A stretch of 64,000 bases of DNA from Sycon ciliatum (Eukaryota; Porifera; Calcarea; Leucosolenida; Sycettidae): the NCBI RefSeq assembly GCF_964019385.1, contig NC_088646.1, positions 41,546,563 to 41,610,562 on the forward strand. The letters run 5' to 3'. Numbering within the stretch: position 1 is the stretch's first letter; each line of letters starts with the position of its first letter. The notes under the pieces are model-generated. The model saw nothing but the letters and a program-made list of their open reading frames with translations, searched no databases and was not told the origin of the DNA. The position numbers and the translations under genes were made by a program. Shown piece by piece: positions 1 through 9,799 of this stretch.

Positions 1-661
1 CAACTACAACCAACAACAACACACAACAACAACCAACAACCGACAACAACAAACAACAACAACAACAACCAACAACAGCCAACAACAACCAACAACAACC
101 AACAACAACGGACAACAACCGACAACAACCAACAACAACCAACACCAACCAACACCAACCAACAACAACACCCAACAACCGACAACAACACCCAACAATC
201 GACAACAACACCCAACAACCGACAACAACACCCAACAACCGACAACAACCGACAACAACAACCAACAACAACCAACAACACCTGACAACAACCGACAACA
301 ACCAACAACGCCCAACAACAACCAACAACAACCAACAATAACCAACAACAACCGACAACAGCCGACAACAACATCCAACAGCCAACAACAACCCACAGCA
401 ATCAACAATAACAACCAACAACCGACAGCAACAACCAATAACAACCAACAACCGACAGCAACAACTAATAACAACATCAACAACGACGACGATAACGACG
501 ACACCAACCGACAACAACATCAGCAACAACCAACAACAACCAACAGCAAACGACAACAACCGACAACAACCGACAGCAACAGCCACCAACAAAATCAACA
601 ACAACGACGATAACGACGACAACAACATCAACAATGACGACGACGATAACGACGACAACCA
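1..661. repeat. AAC-rich low-complexity tandem block
   Basis: Continuous runs of CAACAACAACC-like units with interspersed CGACAACAAC variants fill the start of the window and give way to CGACGATAACGAC units near 480-660. The long open frames across it (poly Val/Cys/Leu on the minus strand) are by-products of the triplet composition, not genes. The block runs off the left edge, so its real length is unknown. Confidence 0.9.
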
Positions 662-809
662 CAACAGTGTCCGGTAATGTGTGGTAGAGAATGGCAGTCA
701 GCCAGACTGAGTACAGTTGAACATGTATAATAATAATAACACATTTCGCGTAGTTGAGCACTAAATAAAGAAATTCAGTGTTTTTCCCACTTCTGTCTTG
801 TGAGCATCA

Positions 810-1034
810 TCAGCAAGGTGTAGTAGCTGCTGATACTGATTTGTCCTCGAGTGTCGAGCTGCACAGTTTCTTCCAGTCTGTCTTGTCCTCTGCTTGTTGC
901 CGGCACCTGGAAAGGTCTTCCATGGTCTTCATGGGCACACCCAGCTTATTCAACTGAGCGAGCAGACTTGTGGCTAGTGTCAACCTTGGCCGCCCACGGG
1001 GTGCTTTGTTGCCCTTGTCCAAAGAGCCGCTCAT
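810..1034 (-). pseudogene. C-terminal tail of a LINE ORF2 (fragment)
   Basis: A 74-residue minus-strand frame contains the pattern GRPRL...L..L...MKTMED....A.DKTDWKKL. It resembles the basic GRPR...DR..W tail that ends many non-LTR retrotransposon polyproteins (family knowledge). No RT motifs precede it, so it would be a short 3' remnant. The match rests on one short motif; a host exon or chance frame is possible. Confidence 0.3.
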
Positions 1035-1120
1035 GGCTACTTAGGGTGGCGTGTCCGTGTCCGTCTGTAGCACATGTCTGGTCATTCGTAGTCGCCTACA
1101 TGCAGCTGTGTCATGTATTA

Positions 1121-1900
1121 CTACAAGAACTCAACCAAGTCCTCAGCAGTCATGGAGTAGCGGCAGGTTAGGCAAGTAGGGCTGGGGGCAGAACTGATCC
1201 ACTCCTTGATGCAGTGGAAGTGAAATTCATGACCGCACTCCAACTTGGATAGAGGACGGTCCAGGGTATCCTGACAAATCACACAAATGGACTCATGACT
1301 TATTGCTGACGAGTCTACCTTAGTAGGCACTACATTGATGTACTGCAGCTCCATGGGGTGTATTGCCTGGTCTTGATGGTGGTCATCGTAATACACCCCG
1401 TTGAGGTACCACTGATAGACACCCTCCTCCTCCTGAGAGATGAAAGCAGGTCCATCTTCCCTATGCCGAAGGTTGTATCGGTACCACTCCCGTACACGAT
1501 TGTTACCTTCCCTGCGTATCACCGCTGGCGCATTCTCCCTGTGGAGCCTTCCGTGGTGTAACCACCGTAGAATACAGCATGTGGCGTCACAATAACTGCA
1601 GGACCGCCGGCTCTAGACGCCGTTGAGGTAGTACTCGATGCTACCCCGTCCTATCCAAGCAGGTTCATTAACGCGATGAAGGCGACCTCCATAGCACCAG
1701 GCGGACACTCCCCTACTATCAACAAGAGCTGGTCCGTCCTCCCGATGGAGTCTACCATCGACGTGCCAAATTTCTTGCTGCGCGTTTTGATCTGCCAACT
1801 CCACAACAGTTCTTATTGGCGTCCGCCTTTCTATTAGTAAAGGACCCGTGGTGAGAGACCACGACCGGTCGTCCACGTCTACACCGAATGTATCAGCCAT
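1121..1900 (-). pseudogene. LHREDGPA-repeat protein with C-terminal RING finger, interrupted
   Basis: Two minus-strand frames lie in the same register, 1900-1613 and 1522-1121, separated by one TAG at 1613-1615; the frame is otherwise open between them. The first part starts at the Met at 1900 and carries LHREDGPA-type repeats (GRLHREDGPAL, GRLHRVNEPAW, then YYLNGV). The second continues with LRHREDGPAF and WYLNGVYYDD and ends in a RING: CVICQD, CGHEFHFHC and CLTCRYS supply the C-x2-C, C-x-H-x2-H/C and C-x2-C ligands. RING domains are usually E3 ubiquitin ligases. Tandem HREDGPA repeats are common in large DNA viruses and are also found in some eukaryotic genomes, so a viral source is possible. 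Between 1523 and 1612 another frame also reads like a repeat (GPAVIVTP), which suggests small indels as well as the stop. It could instead be a short intron or a sequencing error. Confidence 0.5.
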
Positions 1901-2222
1901 ATCTATTTACTGAGAATAATGTAACAACTCCTCCACAAACGCTTCTACAACTGACGTCTTCTTCATCCCCAGATAGGCGTTAGCCTTTGGGTAATCCTGA
2001 AATAAAGATTATTATTATTATCCTGGGTTTTTTTTCCTCTTGGTGGTTTTGGATAAGAGTTGAAAAGTCCAAAAGGTCAACTGATGACCTTTGCATTACT
2101 TGGTATGATTGGATTTTAGCGGGTGATGTCGGTATGCAACTGGGGAGCGAATTCGACAGGAAGAAGGTAAAGGCCTTGCTTTGCGGTTCACACCTTCACT
2201 TCAGTATCATTACATTTACAGT
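1901..2222. other. Intergenic stretch, no gene seen
   Basis: AT-rich sequence with an AATAAAG at 1999-2005 followed by ATT triplets and a short T run. It lies between the divergent RING gene and the two-exon zinc-finger gene, so it could hold their promoters, but no specific element is recognisable. Confidence 0.5.
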
Positions 2223-2565
2223 ATGGCGTTCACTTGCCACTGCGGTGTGGAACTGACAGGAGTTATACCCTTGTTTCAGCACCTGAGGCGGTGCGTCAAG
2301 CGCCGCCTCTTTCTTATAATATATTGTGACAAATGGTAAGTGTGCAGTGCTCCTAGCTCTCTCCCCCAACAAAAGAGCTCTATGACACTGTGCTTTCTGC
2401 GGTTTCTTTCGTTTTTACAGTGGAGAAAGGCTGGTGGGAGGCCAGGCCGTGGCCGCACACCTGGCGGGTGCGGCCCATCGAGCCCGTTACTGGGAGGGCC
2501 GGCAAGTCGGGCTGCTGTTGCAGTCCGACTACCGGGACGCCATGGAGCGTATCCGGACCCTGTAA
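2223..2565 (+). CDS. Small two-exon protein with two C2H2/C2HC-like zinc fingers
   Basis: Exon 1 runs from the ATG at 2223 to 2335. A GTAAGT...TTTTTACAG intron occupies 2336-2420, and the second exon runs from 2421 to the TAA at 2563-2565. The joined frame encodes 85 residues. Two tandem motifs share one pattern: CHCGVELTG...HLRRC and CDKCGERLVGG...HLAGAAH, that is C-x(1-2)-C-G-x2-L-x-G, then H-L-x(3-4)-C/H. The second finger is only intact if the intron is removed, because its second Cys codon is split (TG|T); this is the main support for the splice. The tail is basic and helical. A second consensus donor (GTAAGT, 2562) and acceptor (TTTTACAG, ending 2704) follow; splicing there gives CTA TGA instead of CTG TAA, so the protein is the same. 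Function unknown; it could be part of a larger gene. Confidence 0.5.
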
Positions 2566-3008
2566 GTAAGCACTGCTCTGTCTACATGTATACTTATCCC
2601 CCTCGTTATAGCGATACTTACTTGTTTCGTATCCTCTTGTCTTACCCTGCTTCCGTATTCGTGACACTAATAGTGTTTGTGTGCGCTCATGCTTGGTTTT
2701 ACAGATGATGATGACGTATGTATGAAGGTCTGGAGCTAGCTGCCGTCTTCGGGATGTGCCATTTGTTTTCAAAATTATTTGTAAGTACTTGTAACAGGCG
2801 TAGTGTAGTAACTGTGTATGCAGTGTAGTAACAGTGTGTAGTGTTTTGTGATGGTCCTGAGCGGTCGTAATGTGTTTTGTGATGGTCCTGAGCAGTCGTA
2901 ATGTGTTGGGCTACTGAAGTACACTGCATGAAGGGGTATGCGTGGGTGCTTCGACATATTCTCGTGCTTCCTAAGCCCTAGATACGTGTATAGCACTATA
3001 ACCTAGAT

Positions 3009-3033
3009 GTGTGTGTGTGTGTGTGTGTGTGTG
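3009..3033. repeat. TG dinucleotide microsatellite
   Basis: Uninterrupted TG repeat of about 12 units, followed by alternating purine-pyrimidine sequence (GCGCATGCGTGCGTGTGCGTGCAT) up to about 3060. Confidence 0.9.
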
Positions 3034-3462
3034 CCCGCGCATGCGTGCGTGTGCGTGCATTGTGTTCTCTTCTACAGACTCATCCAAGTCCATTTAAATA
3101 AAAGTGCATTATAGTAAACAGTATTGTGTTTTGTTACAGTGAATATGTGGGGAATGGTGGATATGCCTTAGTGTGACTGGATACCCGCGGGTTGTGACTC
3201 TTTGCTGGTCACTCTGGATTCTCCAGTATAGATTCGATGCAGTGCAGAGGGGATTTGTGGTGCGTAGCAACACTGCTTCACTGTGACACCCCTTCAATAA
3301 TTGTTTTAATGCATGATACTCCGGGCGTAGCCGGTTGATTCTAACTGTATCCTGATCAAAATAGAAATTTGCATCTAATGGACCTGCATGGACAGTAGGC
3401 ATTTCCCTAATCGGCCGGGCGAAAAATTCGCCGAAAACAGTGGTTTTGAAGAAATTACCCAT

Positions 3463-3646
3463 CTTTTCGCCGAATGTTCAAAAATTCGCATGTTGAATTC
3501 GCCGAAAACCGATGTTTCAGTGCTTCTACAGGGTGTATGTAAATGTACATGACGTAATGGGAACGGTGACTTCAAGTACTATGTTGAGCCGAATTCTGAT
3601 CTTGGGGCTCATAATATGGCCGAATTTGAACATTCTCGATCGAAAA
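3463..3646. repeat. Imperfect inverted repeat around TTCGCCGAAA motifs
   Basis: The segment 3463-3487 (CTTTTCGCCGAATGTTCAAA...) pairs imperfectly with 3621-3646 (CGAATTTGAACATTC...GAAAAG). TTCGCCGAAAAC also appears twice nearby (about 3429 and 3501). This may be a decayed MITE; ends and target duplication cannot be fixed. Confidence 0.35.
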
Positions 3647-3962
3647 GCCGATTAGGTATGCTCTGTATGGGCAACTTGTCAATCAGTGCACATCTACGAC
3701 GTGCAAATAAAACGAATGCACGGAACGTGAACTTTGTTTGCTGCAAATCTACGAAGTGCGAATCAGGGAGTAGTATAATGACACGTGTACTAGTACACCT
3801 TGTGTTGCACTGCGTCTTTTCCACACGCATAGGACCACTGAAGGTCACACGCTCCGCGTGCGTATGCACGCATGCGCAATATGTCACTGCATGCAATGCA
3901 CATCTACGATGTGCAAATCAGGGGATAGTACGTATTTTACTACTCCCCGGTGCGAATGCACC

Positions 3963-3984
3963 GAACGTGCACAAGTGCACGTTC
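3963..3984. repeat. Perfect 10-bp palindrome
   Basis: GAACGTGCAC and its reverse complement are separated by AA. This is a perfect short inverted repeat in non-coding DNA. It could be a dimeric protein-binding site or chance; nothing nearby decides. Confidence 0.5.
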
Positions 3985-4033
3985 GCCATCTATGGCGAAA
4001 AGAACCTTAAGGATGACATTTATGGCATGCCAG

Positions 4034-4046
4034 GGGTCAAAGGTCA
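4034..4046 (+). promoter_or_regulatory. DR1-type nuclear-receptor half-site pair
   Basis: GGGTCA-A-AGGTCA is a direct repeat of two hexamers with a 1-bp spacer, the DR1 layout bound by HNF4 and RXR-type receptors (established for animals). A second copy lies 76 bp downstream. No promoter is identified beside it, so a role is speculative. Confidence 0.25.
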
Positions 4047-4109
4047 AACTCTGGGGGGTCCCGGGGCCAGACCAAGCACGACCGACACAGTGTGCCTTAT
4101 TTGGCCCAA

Positions 4110-4122
4110 AGGTCAAAGGTCA
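4110..4122 (+). promoter_or_regulatory. Second DR1-type site
   Basis: AGGTCA-A-AGGTCA, a perfect DR1. The pairing with 4034-4046 makes chance less likely, but both could belong to an old transposon. Confidence 0.25.
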
Positions 4123-4534
4123 AAAAGTGAGCCAGAACCCGCCCCGCACTTACTACTTAAGTCCATAATTAGGCCATCATTTTTTATTTAGAAAAGCGAT
4201 CCTGTCAGCTTTTCTATTGTTCACATGGCAAGAAAAACCACACCGCCATGCTACGTAAGTTTCTACGTAAGGTGCTCGGTATTTCACTTAGGGTGCGTTT
4301 GGTTGGTACGATCTAGAACAGGATCGAACAGCTGGTGCACATGGAGCAGCCTCATGCCAACCAAACGGTACTCCAGAAACAGAGCACATTTTTTTGGAAA
4401 CATGTGCCAAACTTGGTGCATTCTTCAAAATGTGTGTGGGTCACCATGGTCACTTTGTACGGTACGACGAGTCCAACCCAAAAGCGTATGCACGTGATCA
4501 TTCGGGACCAAAATCGATGTTCCCGCCAGGTTTC

Positions 4535-5877
4535 TTTTTTTTCACTCTTTGAGCCTCTTGTACGGGCAAAATAACACATTTTGTGAAGAATCAACACATA
4601 AAACGAACCATCAGATACAGTATTTACAGAGTCTGTCACTCAGTAGGATCACTGCACTATGCAGGTTCACTGGATGCGTGCCTCCGCCGCCACTAGCACA
4701 GCAGGGGACTCAGGCACGGCAGGAGCAAACATGCTCCTTGAGCCACGCAGGCACATAGCACCACAACGCACCAGGGCAAACCCAAGGCGGCAGCGCAGCA
4801 AGGAGATAATCTGCCCGTATGGCTCCTTACTCTTCTCAGCCAGGAGAGAGGCGATCCGCGTGAAAAGAGCATTGGCGTGCTTGCCATACCCACCAGAGGC
4901 AGAAAGCACAACGGGCACGAAGGAGGCATGCTCAACTTCACGTACTCGCTCCTCGTACTTCCGGCGCTTTTCCTGTTCATGGCGTCTGTAAGTAGCAGCG
5001 AGGGAGGTGGCACGATTCGAAGACGCAAAAGGGTTGAACACCCGTACATCAATAAAGATGCGCTCGAATCGGCCACCCCACACACCATTAGCCGCAACGT
5101 CCAGCCCATGACAGCTGTGCGATGGCGGAAGGCCTCTCCGGTGACGGGCTGGAGGTGGGGTTCCACTGTCACGTTGTGAGCGACCTGCCTTAGAGCTCTG
5201 GCGGTGATGTCCCTCACCTCGTTATGTCGCAGCGTCGGGAAGCCACCAAACGGGCACGACAGGGCGAGACTCACATTCAGCGGCTTACTGCACACGCAGA
5301 GGCTTGGGAGCCGAGGAGGTGTCCAGCCGTACCGGAGGCACAGGCCATCCCGGAAATCTCCCTTGCTGAGTGTGAAACCATGGCGGCTGAGGGGGCGGCA
5401 GGTCAGCCAGCTGGATGCACCCTTTTCTGAGGCCAGGTCGAGAACAGGGGCCAGCTCCCGGTGATCCGAGCGAAGAGCGTCAGCCATAGACTTGAACGCG
5501 CTCCGCTTCTCGGCCCGAACCGTCGCCTTGAACGTCCGGAGCTGAGTCAGAGAGTCGCCAAGAGACGACTCCTGCTCCAGCAGTCGAGACACGAGGCTAG
5601 CCGTGATCCTTCGGGATGAGGTGTACTGTTCAGCCACTGAACAAGGGTCTGCCATACCCAGTCCCCCAAGCCGGCAAGGCAGAGAGAGTAGGGAGCGAAC
5701 AGTTGTCCCAGGTGGAGCCTGACCCGTGATGGCCGGGATGAGCCGACCGCTGATTGCGTGTTCCAGCGGTTCAAGCAGGGACGGCGGGATGGAGGAGGTC
5801 CGGCAGAGGAAGGACCACTTGTTTTGCAGGCCCTGTGTGAAGGCGGAGTAGGTGGCCTGTGGCTGCGATGCAGCGAT
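4535..5877 (-). mobile_element. 5'-truncated non-LTR retrotransposon, copy A
   Basis: Minus-strand LINE fragment. Its poly(A) tail is the T run at 4535-4542, and its 3' UTR contains GCCCGTACAAGAGGC, a phrase shared with the LINE 3' ends near 18555 and 42645. The 5' end is truncated at 5877. GGTTTC at 4529-4534 and 5878-5883 is a 6-bp target duplication, placing the insertion inside the Harbinger-like MITE. Confidence 0.75.
4667..5876 (-). pseudogene. LINE polyprotein C-terminal half, frameshifted
   Basis: Encodes the part of the ORF after the RT core. The frame is open from 5876 (ending ...LPCRLGGLGMADP at about 5650) through GASSWLTCRPLSRHGF, FRDGLCLRYGW and RHNEVRDITA. Near 5090-5110 it shifts to the frame carrying WGGRFERIFIDVRVFNPFA and YRRHEQEKRRKYEERV, ending at 4667. 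The Cys-rich motif is damaged (CVCSKPLNVSLALSC lacks the His seen in the copy at 41616). The C-terminal region resembles a zinc knuckle followed by a PD-(D/E)XK-like nuclease. Not functional: truncated and frameshifted. Confidence 0.7.
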
Positions 5878-6054
5878 GGTTTCACTGTGAAAAAGTGAAA
5901 CTGCTCAGTCTGCTCCTGCCTCGAGGCCGGAGCAAGCAGAACATGTTCTGGCCGACCCAGAACAGGTGCAGTCCCAACCAAACGCGCTGTTCTGGTGAAT
6001 CCTGTTCTAGTTCGTACCAACCAAACGCGCCCTTGCGTAGTGTTGCTTTTTAAT

Positions 6055-6900
6055 TTTAATCTTGCCCGTAAAACGTCTCGGCTTCCTCCGGAAAGCCTCA
6101 CGAGTGCTGGACTCCAGGTGCCGTGGAGTGATCTACAAGGGCTTTGTCCGCCCGGTTTTGGAGCACGGCATGCTCGTGTGGATGAGCGCTGCACCCACCA
6201 CTCTGGCTCGCCTCACTGCCATCCAACGCCGTGGCCTTCACCTAATCGGTGATGGAGCCTACCTCCCTAGCTTGGACATCCGCAGAATGGTCGGAGCACT
6301 CTGCTTTCTCTACAAGCTCCACTTTTCAACTGGCCCAGACATGCTTCTCACCCTTCTTCCACCCCGAGCGACCAACACATCACGCCATAGCCGACGCACA
6401 CAAAAGCATCCCTCACACCAGTTTCAGCTCACTTCCACTCTTCCGCCCAGAGCACGGAATGATGTGCTTCGGTCCTTCCCTGACGCTGTTGTGGAGGTCT
6501 GGAACCAGCTCCCGCAGTGCGTTCTGCTGAACCAGCCAACAAGAAAAGGACTGCAGACGTTCAAAGAAAAGGTCAACACCCACCTGCGCCTTACCCGCTG
6601 GGAGTGGGCAACGGACAGGCTATGAATCAAAGACAAAAGACGAAAAAAGCTCTAACTCTGTTCCCTCCTCCATTCACTTCGTTGACTCTCTGATAACTTC
6701 TTATTGTGCATACTTTTCCCCGTAATCCCCAGTTATCTACCCCCCCCCCCCCTGCGTATTTTCTGTAATCTTTTGCTTTTGTGGAGCGCTTGGGTTACAA
6801 TGAAGCCGAGACCCTATGGTCGGTCAAGCTGCCCCTGCCTCCCCCCCCCCCCCCCCCACTCCTGCCATTCCATATGTCCCATCGCTGCCTTGCTGCTTTG
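6055..6900 (+). mobile_element. 3' end of a second LINE type (CR1/Jockey-like)
   Basis: A coding 3' fragment begins abruptly near 6055, only about 20 bp past the MITE end. The tail contains GGAGCGCTTGGGTTACAATG (6783 onward) and long C runs at 6741-6754 and 6841-6857. Because the 5' boundary almost touches the MITE, the MITE may have landed inside a larger copy, or the LINE is 5' truncated. No clean target duplication was found. Confidence 0.55.
6062..6625 (+). pseudogene. C-terminal domain of a LINE reverse transcriptase
   Basis: A 187-residue frame starts LGFLRKASRVLDSRCRG and carries IYKGFVRPVLEHGMLVWM, IQRRGLHLIGD, RRMVGALCFLYKLH, LPPRATN, RSFPDAVVEVWNQLP and GLQTFKEKVNTHLR. These are the conserved landmarks of the region after the RT in Jockey/CR1-type LINE ORF2 proteins (family knowledge). 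Endonuclease and RT catalytic motifs are absent because the copy is truncated. The remaining frame is uninterrupted, suggesting moderate age. Confidence 0.7.
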
Positions 6901-7026
6901 TGCCGTCAAATGGTGTGTGGTTTTTTGTAAAAAAAAACAAAAAAACACAAAACTTAGGCTACGTAAGTCTCTACGTAATTAAGGTGCTCGGTACATGTAT
7001 TAGATCTACCAACGCTTGGTAGCCGC
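6626..7026. other. LINE 3' UTR and A-rich stretch
   Basis: No gene. It holds C homopolymers, an A-rich tract (6929-6953) and the phrase GCTACGTAAGTYTCTACGTAA (6959 onward), which also occurs at about 4251, just upstream of the Harbinger-like MITE. The phrase therefore belongs to a small dispersed repeat. Confidence 0.5.
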
Positions 7027-7485
7027 GTGCTGTGCACTTGCACGGCAGACATTGTGTTGCACACGGGCAAGACTGGTGCAGCTATGCGCATGCTGAAAGA
7101 GACACCCGACGGTGGCCCCATGCATCTGGATGATAAAGTTGGCAATCAAACTGTCCGTGACATCCTAAAGAACAAACATCCTGCCGCTCAGCCAGTCGAC
7201 CTGTCAGCTGTGATGGACGGACCAGTGCTCCTCACACCTCACCACATTATGTTCGCTGCCCTGGATCGAACTATGATCCGGAAGGCTGCCCTGCAGACAG
7301 AAGGAGCTGCTGGCCCATCAGGCATGGACGCATCTGGGTGGCGACGGATGTGCTCAGCTTTCGGCCAAAACTCAGACCAGCTCTGCGATGCCGTAGCATC
7401 ATGTGCAAGAAGACTCGCAACCTCCGCGGTGGACCCGGCTGCACTGGAAGCCTATGTGGCGTGCCATGGTGATGGCTCACCTCCG
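7027..7485 (+). pseudogene. LINE polyprotein N-terminal (pre-RT) fragment
   Basis: An open frame contains AALQTEGAAGPSGMDASGW and RRMCSAFGQ, matching the segment that precedes RT in the copy at 16075-18596 (AMQGAAGPS..., then WRRMLVSF). Homology ends near AYVACH (about 7470), where the other copy continues toward the RT. The piece therefore lacks RT and is 3' truncated or rearranged. It lies just upstream of the triplet repeat that borders the fold-back element. Confidence 0.6.
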
Positions 7486-7575
7486 TTGCCGCCTAGGGTT
7501 TGCCCTCATGCCCTCAGGTTAACCCTCACCTCTCCCGTACTGGCTGATTTTCTTCTCATGCCGTGAGGTGTTGTC

Positions 7576-7634
<59 letters not shown>
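7576..7634. repeat. TAA trinucleotide microsatellite
   Basis: About 19 units of TAA directly abut the left terminus of the 6.4 kb inverted-repeat element. This blurs any target-site duplication. Confidence 0.9.
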
Positions 7635-7635
<1 letters not shown>

Positions 7636-7807
7636 GAGTTCATGGAATTTTAAGGATTTTTATGTTATTCAAAATCGATTTTCGTGTTCCGCTCATCAGT
7701 GAATAGTATCGGAACTGAGGGTACTGTGTACAAAAATAGAACATTTTATAACAGCATAATTAATTAAAAGTGTGAACAACAAAGGAAGTGCTACAGCATT
7801 ACATAAT
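7633..7807 (+). repeat. Left terminal inverted repeat of the fold-back element
   Basis: 175 bp, from AACGAGTTCATGG to ATTACATAAT, matching 13857-14031 in reverse complement by direct reading. Confidence 0.85.
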
Positions 7808-8392
7808 ATGTGTCAAACATAGTGCTAACGTATATAACTGAGTGCAGCCACAAAGCAAGAGGTGATACAGTGCAACATGACACAACATTTACATCTGATA
7901 ACCAGCTACGAGAACAACTTTAGCGCGACTACGTGCTTCTTTTGTTTACAAAGAACAGGATTATGCACACGAATACATACAGCTTCCAGAACCTTCAATT
8001 GCTTAACATAACTTGCACGGCACAAAACAGAAAAGTGAGAATCATCGTACACACTAAGGAGCGGGATGAGACAGAAGAGAGCGACGTGAGCAAAAAGTCA
8101 GCTGTATTTTGTCACTTGTTATCACGTCCAGATTGTCTTAGTGTGTACGATGATTCTCACTTTTCTGTGTTGTGCCGTGCAAGTTATGTTAAGCAATTGA
8201 AGGTTCTGGAAGCTGTATGTATTCGTGTTCCATAATCCTGTTCTTTGTAAACAAAAGAAGCACGTAGTCGCGCTAAAGTTGTTCTCGTAGCTGGTTATCA
8301 GATGTAAATGTTGTGTCATGTTGCACTGTATCACCTCTTGCTTTGTGGCTGCACTCAGTTATATACGTTAGCACTATGTTTGACACATATTA
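7804..8392. repeat. Long palindrome, 255-bp arms
   Basis: 7804-8058 is repeated in reverse complement at 8137-8392, with a 78-bp spacer at 8059-8136. Arms are nearly identical (an A/T difference near the OH-proximal GTTTACAAAGAACAGG segment and few others). Open frames on the two arms mirror each other and are not independent genes. Such an arm length would form a stable cruciform or hairpin RNA. Confidence 0.9.
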
Positions 8393-8969
8393 CACTTCGG
8401 AGCTTCGGCTTCGAATGTGACAGTGTGTTTGGCCTCAAATCGCTCTAGTTTTCCATAAATTTCCAGCGGTTTAAAGATAAAAATGCAAATGCACGCCTTG
8501 ATTGCACCTAGCACCTCTTGCTTTCTTCGGCCTTTTCTTTCGCTTCTTTGCTGATAGGTTACCTTTTTCCTTTGTCCAGTATCCTTGAGACTTCAGTCTT
8601 CTACCGCCGCTATGGCAGTGTCTATTGTCTAATGACAAGTAATGATGACTCCGAAGCTGAAGCTCGCAGTCCAGGCCTAGGACTAGTAAGAGTTCCTACC
8701 GGATCGTCGTGCTGTCCGTGTAGGTAAGTGCTGAAGCAACTAGTTTGTGCCGATATGGAAATTTCGGCCTTTTCGGCGGCCAATGCTGATGGCGACGCTG
8801 CGATGGTTCCGTGGGTTTGCAAGCACCGACGAGTGCCTTGTTTCATGCCCCGAGTCACGATTTCCCTGTTGGGTCAGGGCGGCCTTCACGAGTTCGGCAG
8901 GCTCTTTCGAGTGCCTTGCCAAGGCTCTGCGCTTAGCGCGTAGCAACATCAACAGACGGCTTACGTCAC

Positions 8970-9790
8970 GTCATTGGGCAGGCCCTGACGAGTGCCTTGC
9001 CAATCTCTGTACCTACAAGTAACTGGTATCCAACCCCAATCGATGGACGACGCGGACATGGCGGATATGCGGCGGCTTCTGTCACGACAGTGGGCAGGCC
9101 CTGTCGCGTGTCTTGCCACACCCAAACCATCCGTCCACTGTCGATGGACGACGGTCTCACCAGTGGGCAGGCCCTGTCGCGTGCCTTGCCACACTCTAGC
9201 CATCCATCCACTGTCGATGGACGATGGTCACACCACTGGGCAGGCCATGTCGTGTGCCTTGCCGCACTCTAACCATACGTCAATTGTCCATGGACGATAG
9301 TCTACAGTGAGCAGGCCCTGTCGCGTGCCTTGCCACACTCTAGCCACTCTAACCATCCATCCACTGCGGATGGACGATGGTCGAACCAGTGGGCAGGCCC
9401 TGTCGCGTGCCTTGCTACACTCTAACCATCCGTCCACTGTCGATGGACGATGGTCTCTACAGTGGGCAGGCCCTGTCGCGTGCCTTGCCGCACTCTAGCC
9501 ACTCTATCCACTATCCATGGACGATGGTCTCGTGGGTTTGCAAGCACCAGCGAGTGCTTTGTTTCTTGCCCTGAGTCGTGCCTTCCTGGTGTGGTCAGGG
9601 CAATTTCATGAAAAGCAGGAGTGCCTTTCCAATGTCTGTGCCTAACTCGCATCCACCCATGTCGGTGGACTGTGCGGTCATTGTAGATATGGTGGCTTCC
9701 GTCACGCCAGTGGGCAGGCCCTGTCGGGGGCCTTGCCACACTCTAACCATTAGTCCATTGGTGATGAACGATGGTCTCGTGGCTTTGCAA
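8970..9790. repeat. Minisatellite, about 73-bp unit
   Basis: Roughly nine to ten diverged units of GGGCAGGCCCTGTCGCGTGC...CACTCTAACCATCC...GATGGACGATGGTC. A related 50-bp segment, CGTGGGTTTGCAAGCACCRR, occurs at about 8811, 9529 and 9778 and flanks the array. The array lies inside the fold-back element. Confidence 0.85.
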
Positions 9791-9799
9791 GCACCGGCG

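Larger units (their letters stand above)
2566..4290. other. Non-coding stretch with short repeats
   Basis: No credible reading frame. It contains a possible 3' intron (2562-2704), a doubled 'gtgatggtcctgagc' near 2845-2900, a TG microsatellite, a degenerate inverted repeat around 3463-3646, two loosely repeated 'cacatctacgaYgtgcaaat' segments (near 3690 and 3900) and the palindrome and AGGTCA-type sites listed separately. Confidence 0.5.
4291..6032. mobile_element. Harbinger-like MITE, copy 1, split by a LINE
   Basis: The left end GGGTGCGTTTGGTTGGTACG and the right end, which reads as the complement of GGGCGCGTTTGGTTGGTACG, are terminal inverted repeats shared with the intact 393-bp copy at 58914-59306. 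The left half covers 4291-4534 and the right half 5878-6032; everything between is a later LINE insertion. Flanking triplets are TTA (left) and TTG (right), close to the 3-bp target duplication of PIF/Harbinger elements. There is no transposase frame, so the element is non-autonomous. Family assignment rests on terminal sequence style and triplet length. Confidence 0.7.

Noticed and set aside
4..761. Long minus-strand frames of Val/Cys/Leu repeats
   Set aside because: Direct translation of an AAC/ACG triplet repeat; no start context, no domain and frame bias fully explained by composition.
7933..8334. Two small genes on opposite strands
   Set aside because: They are the same sequence read from the two arms of the palindrome.
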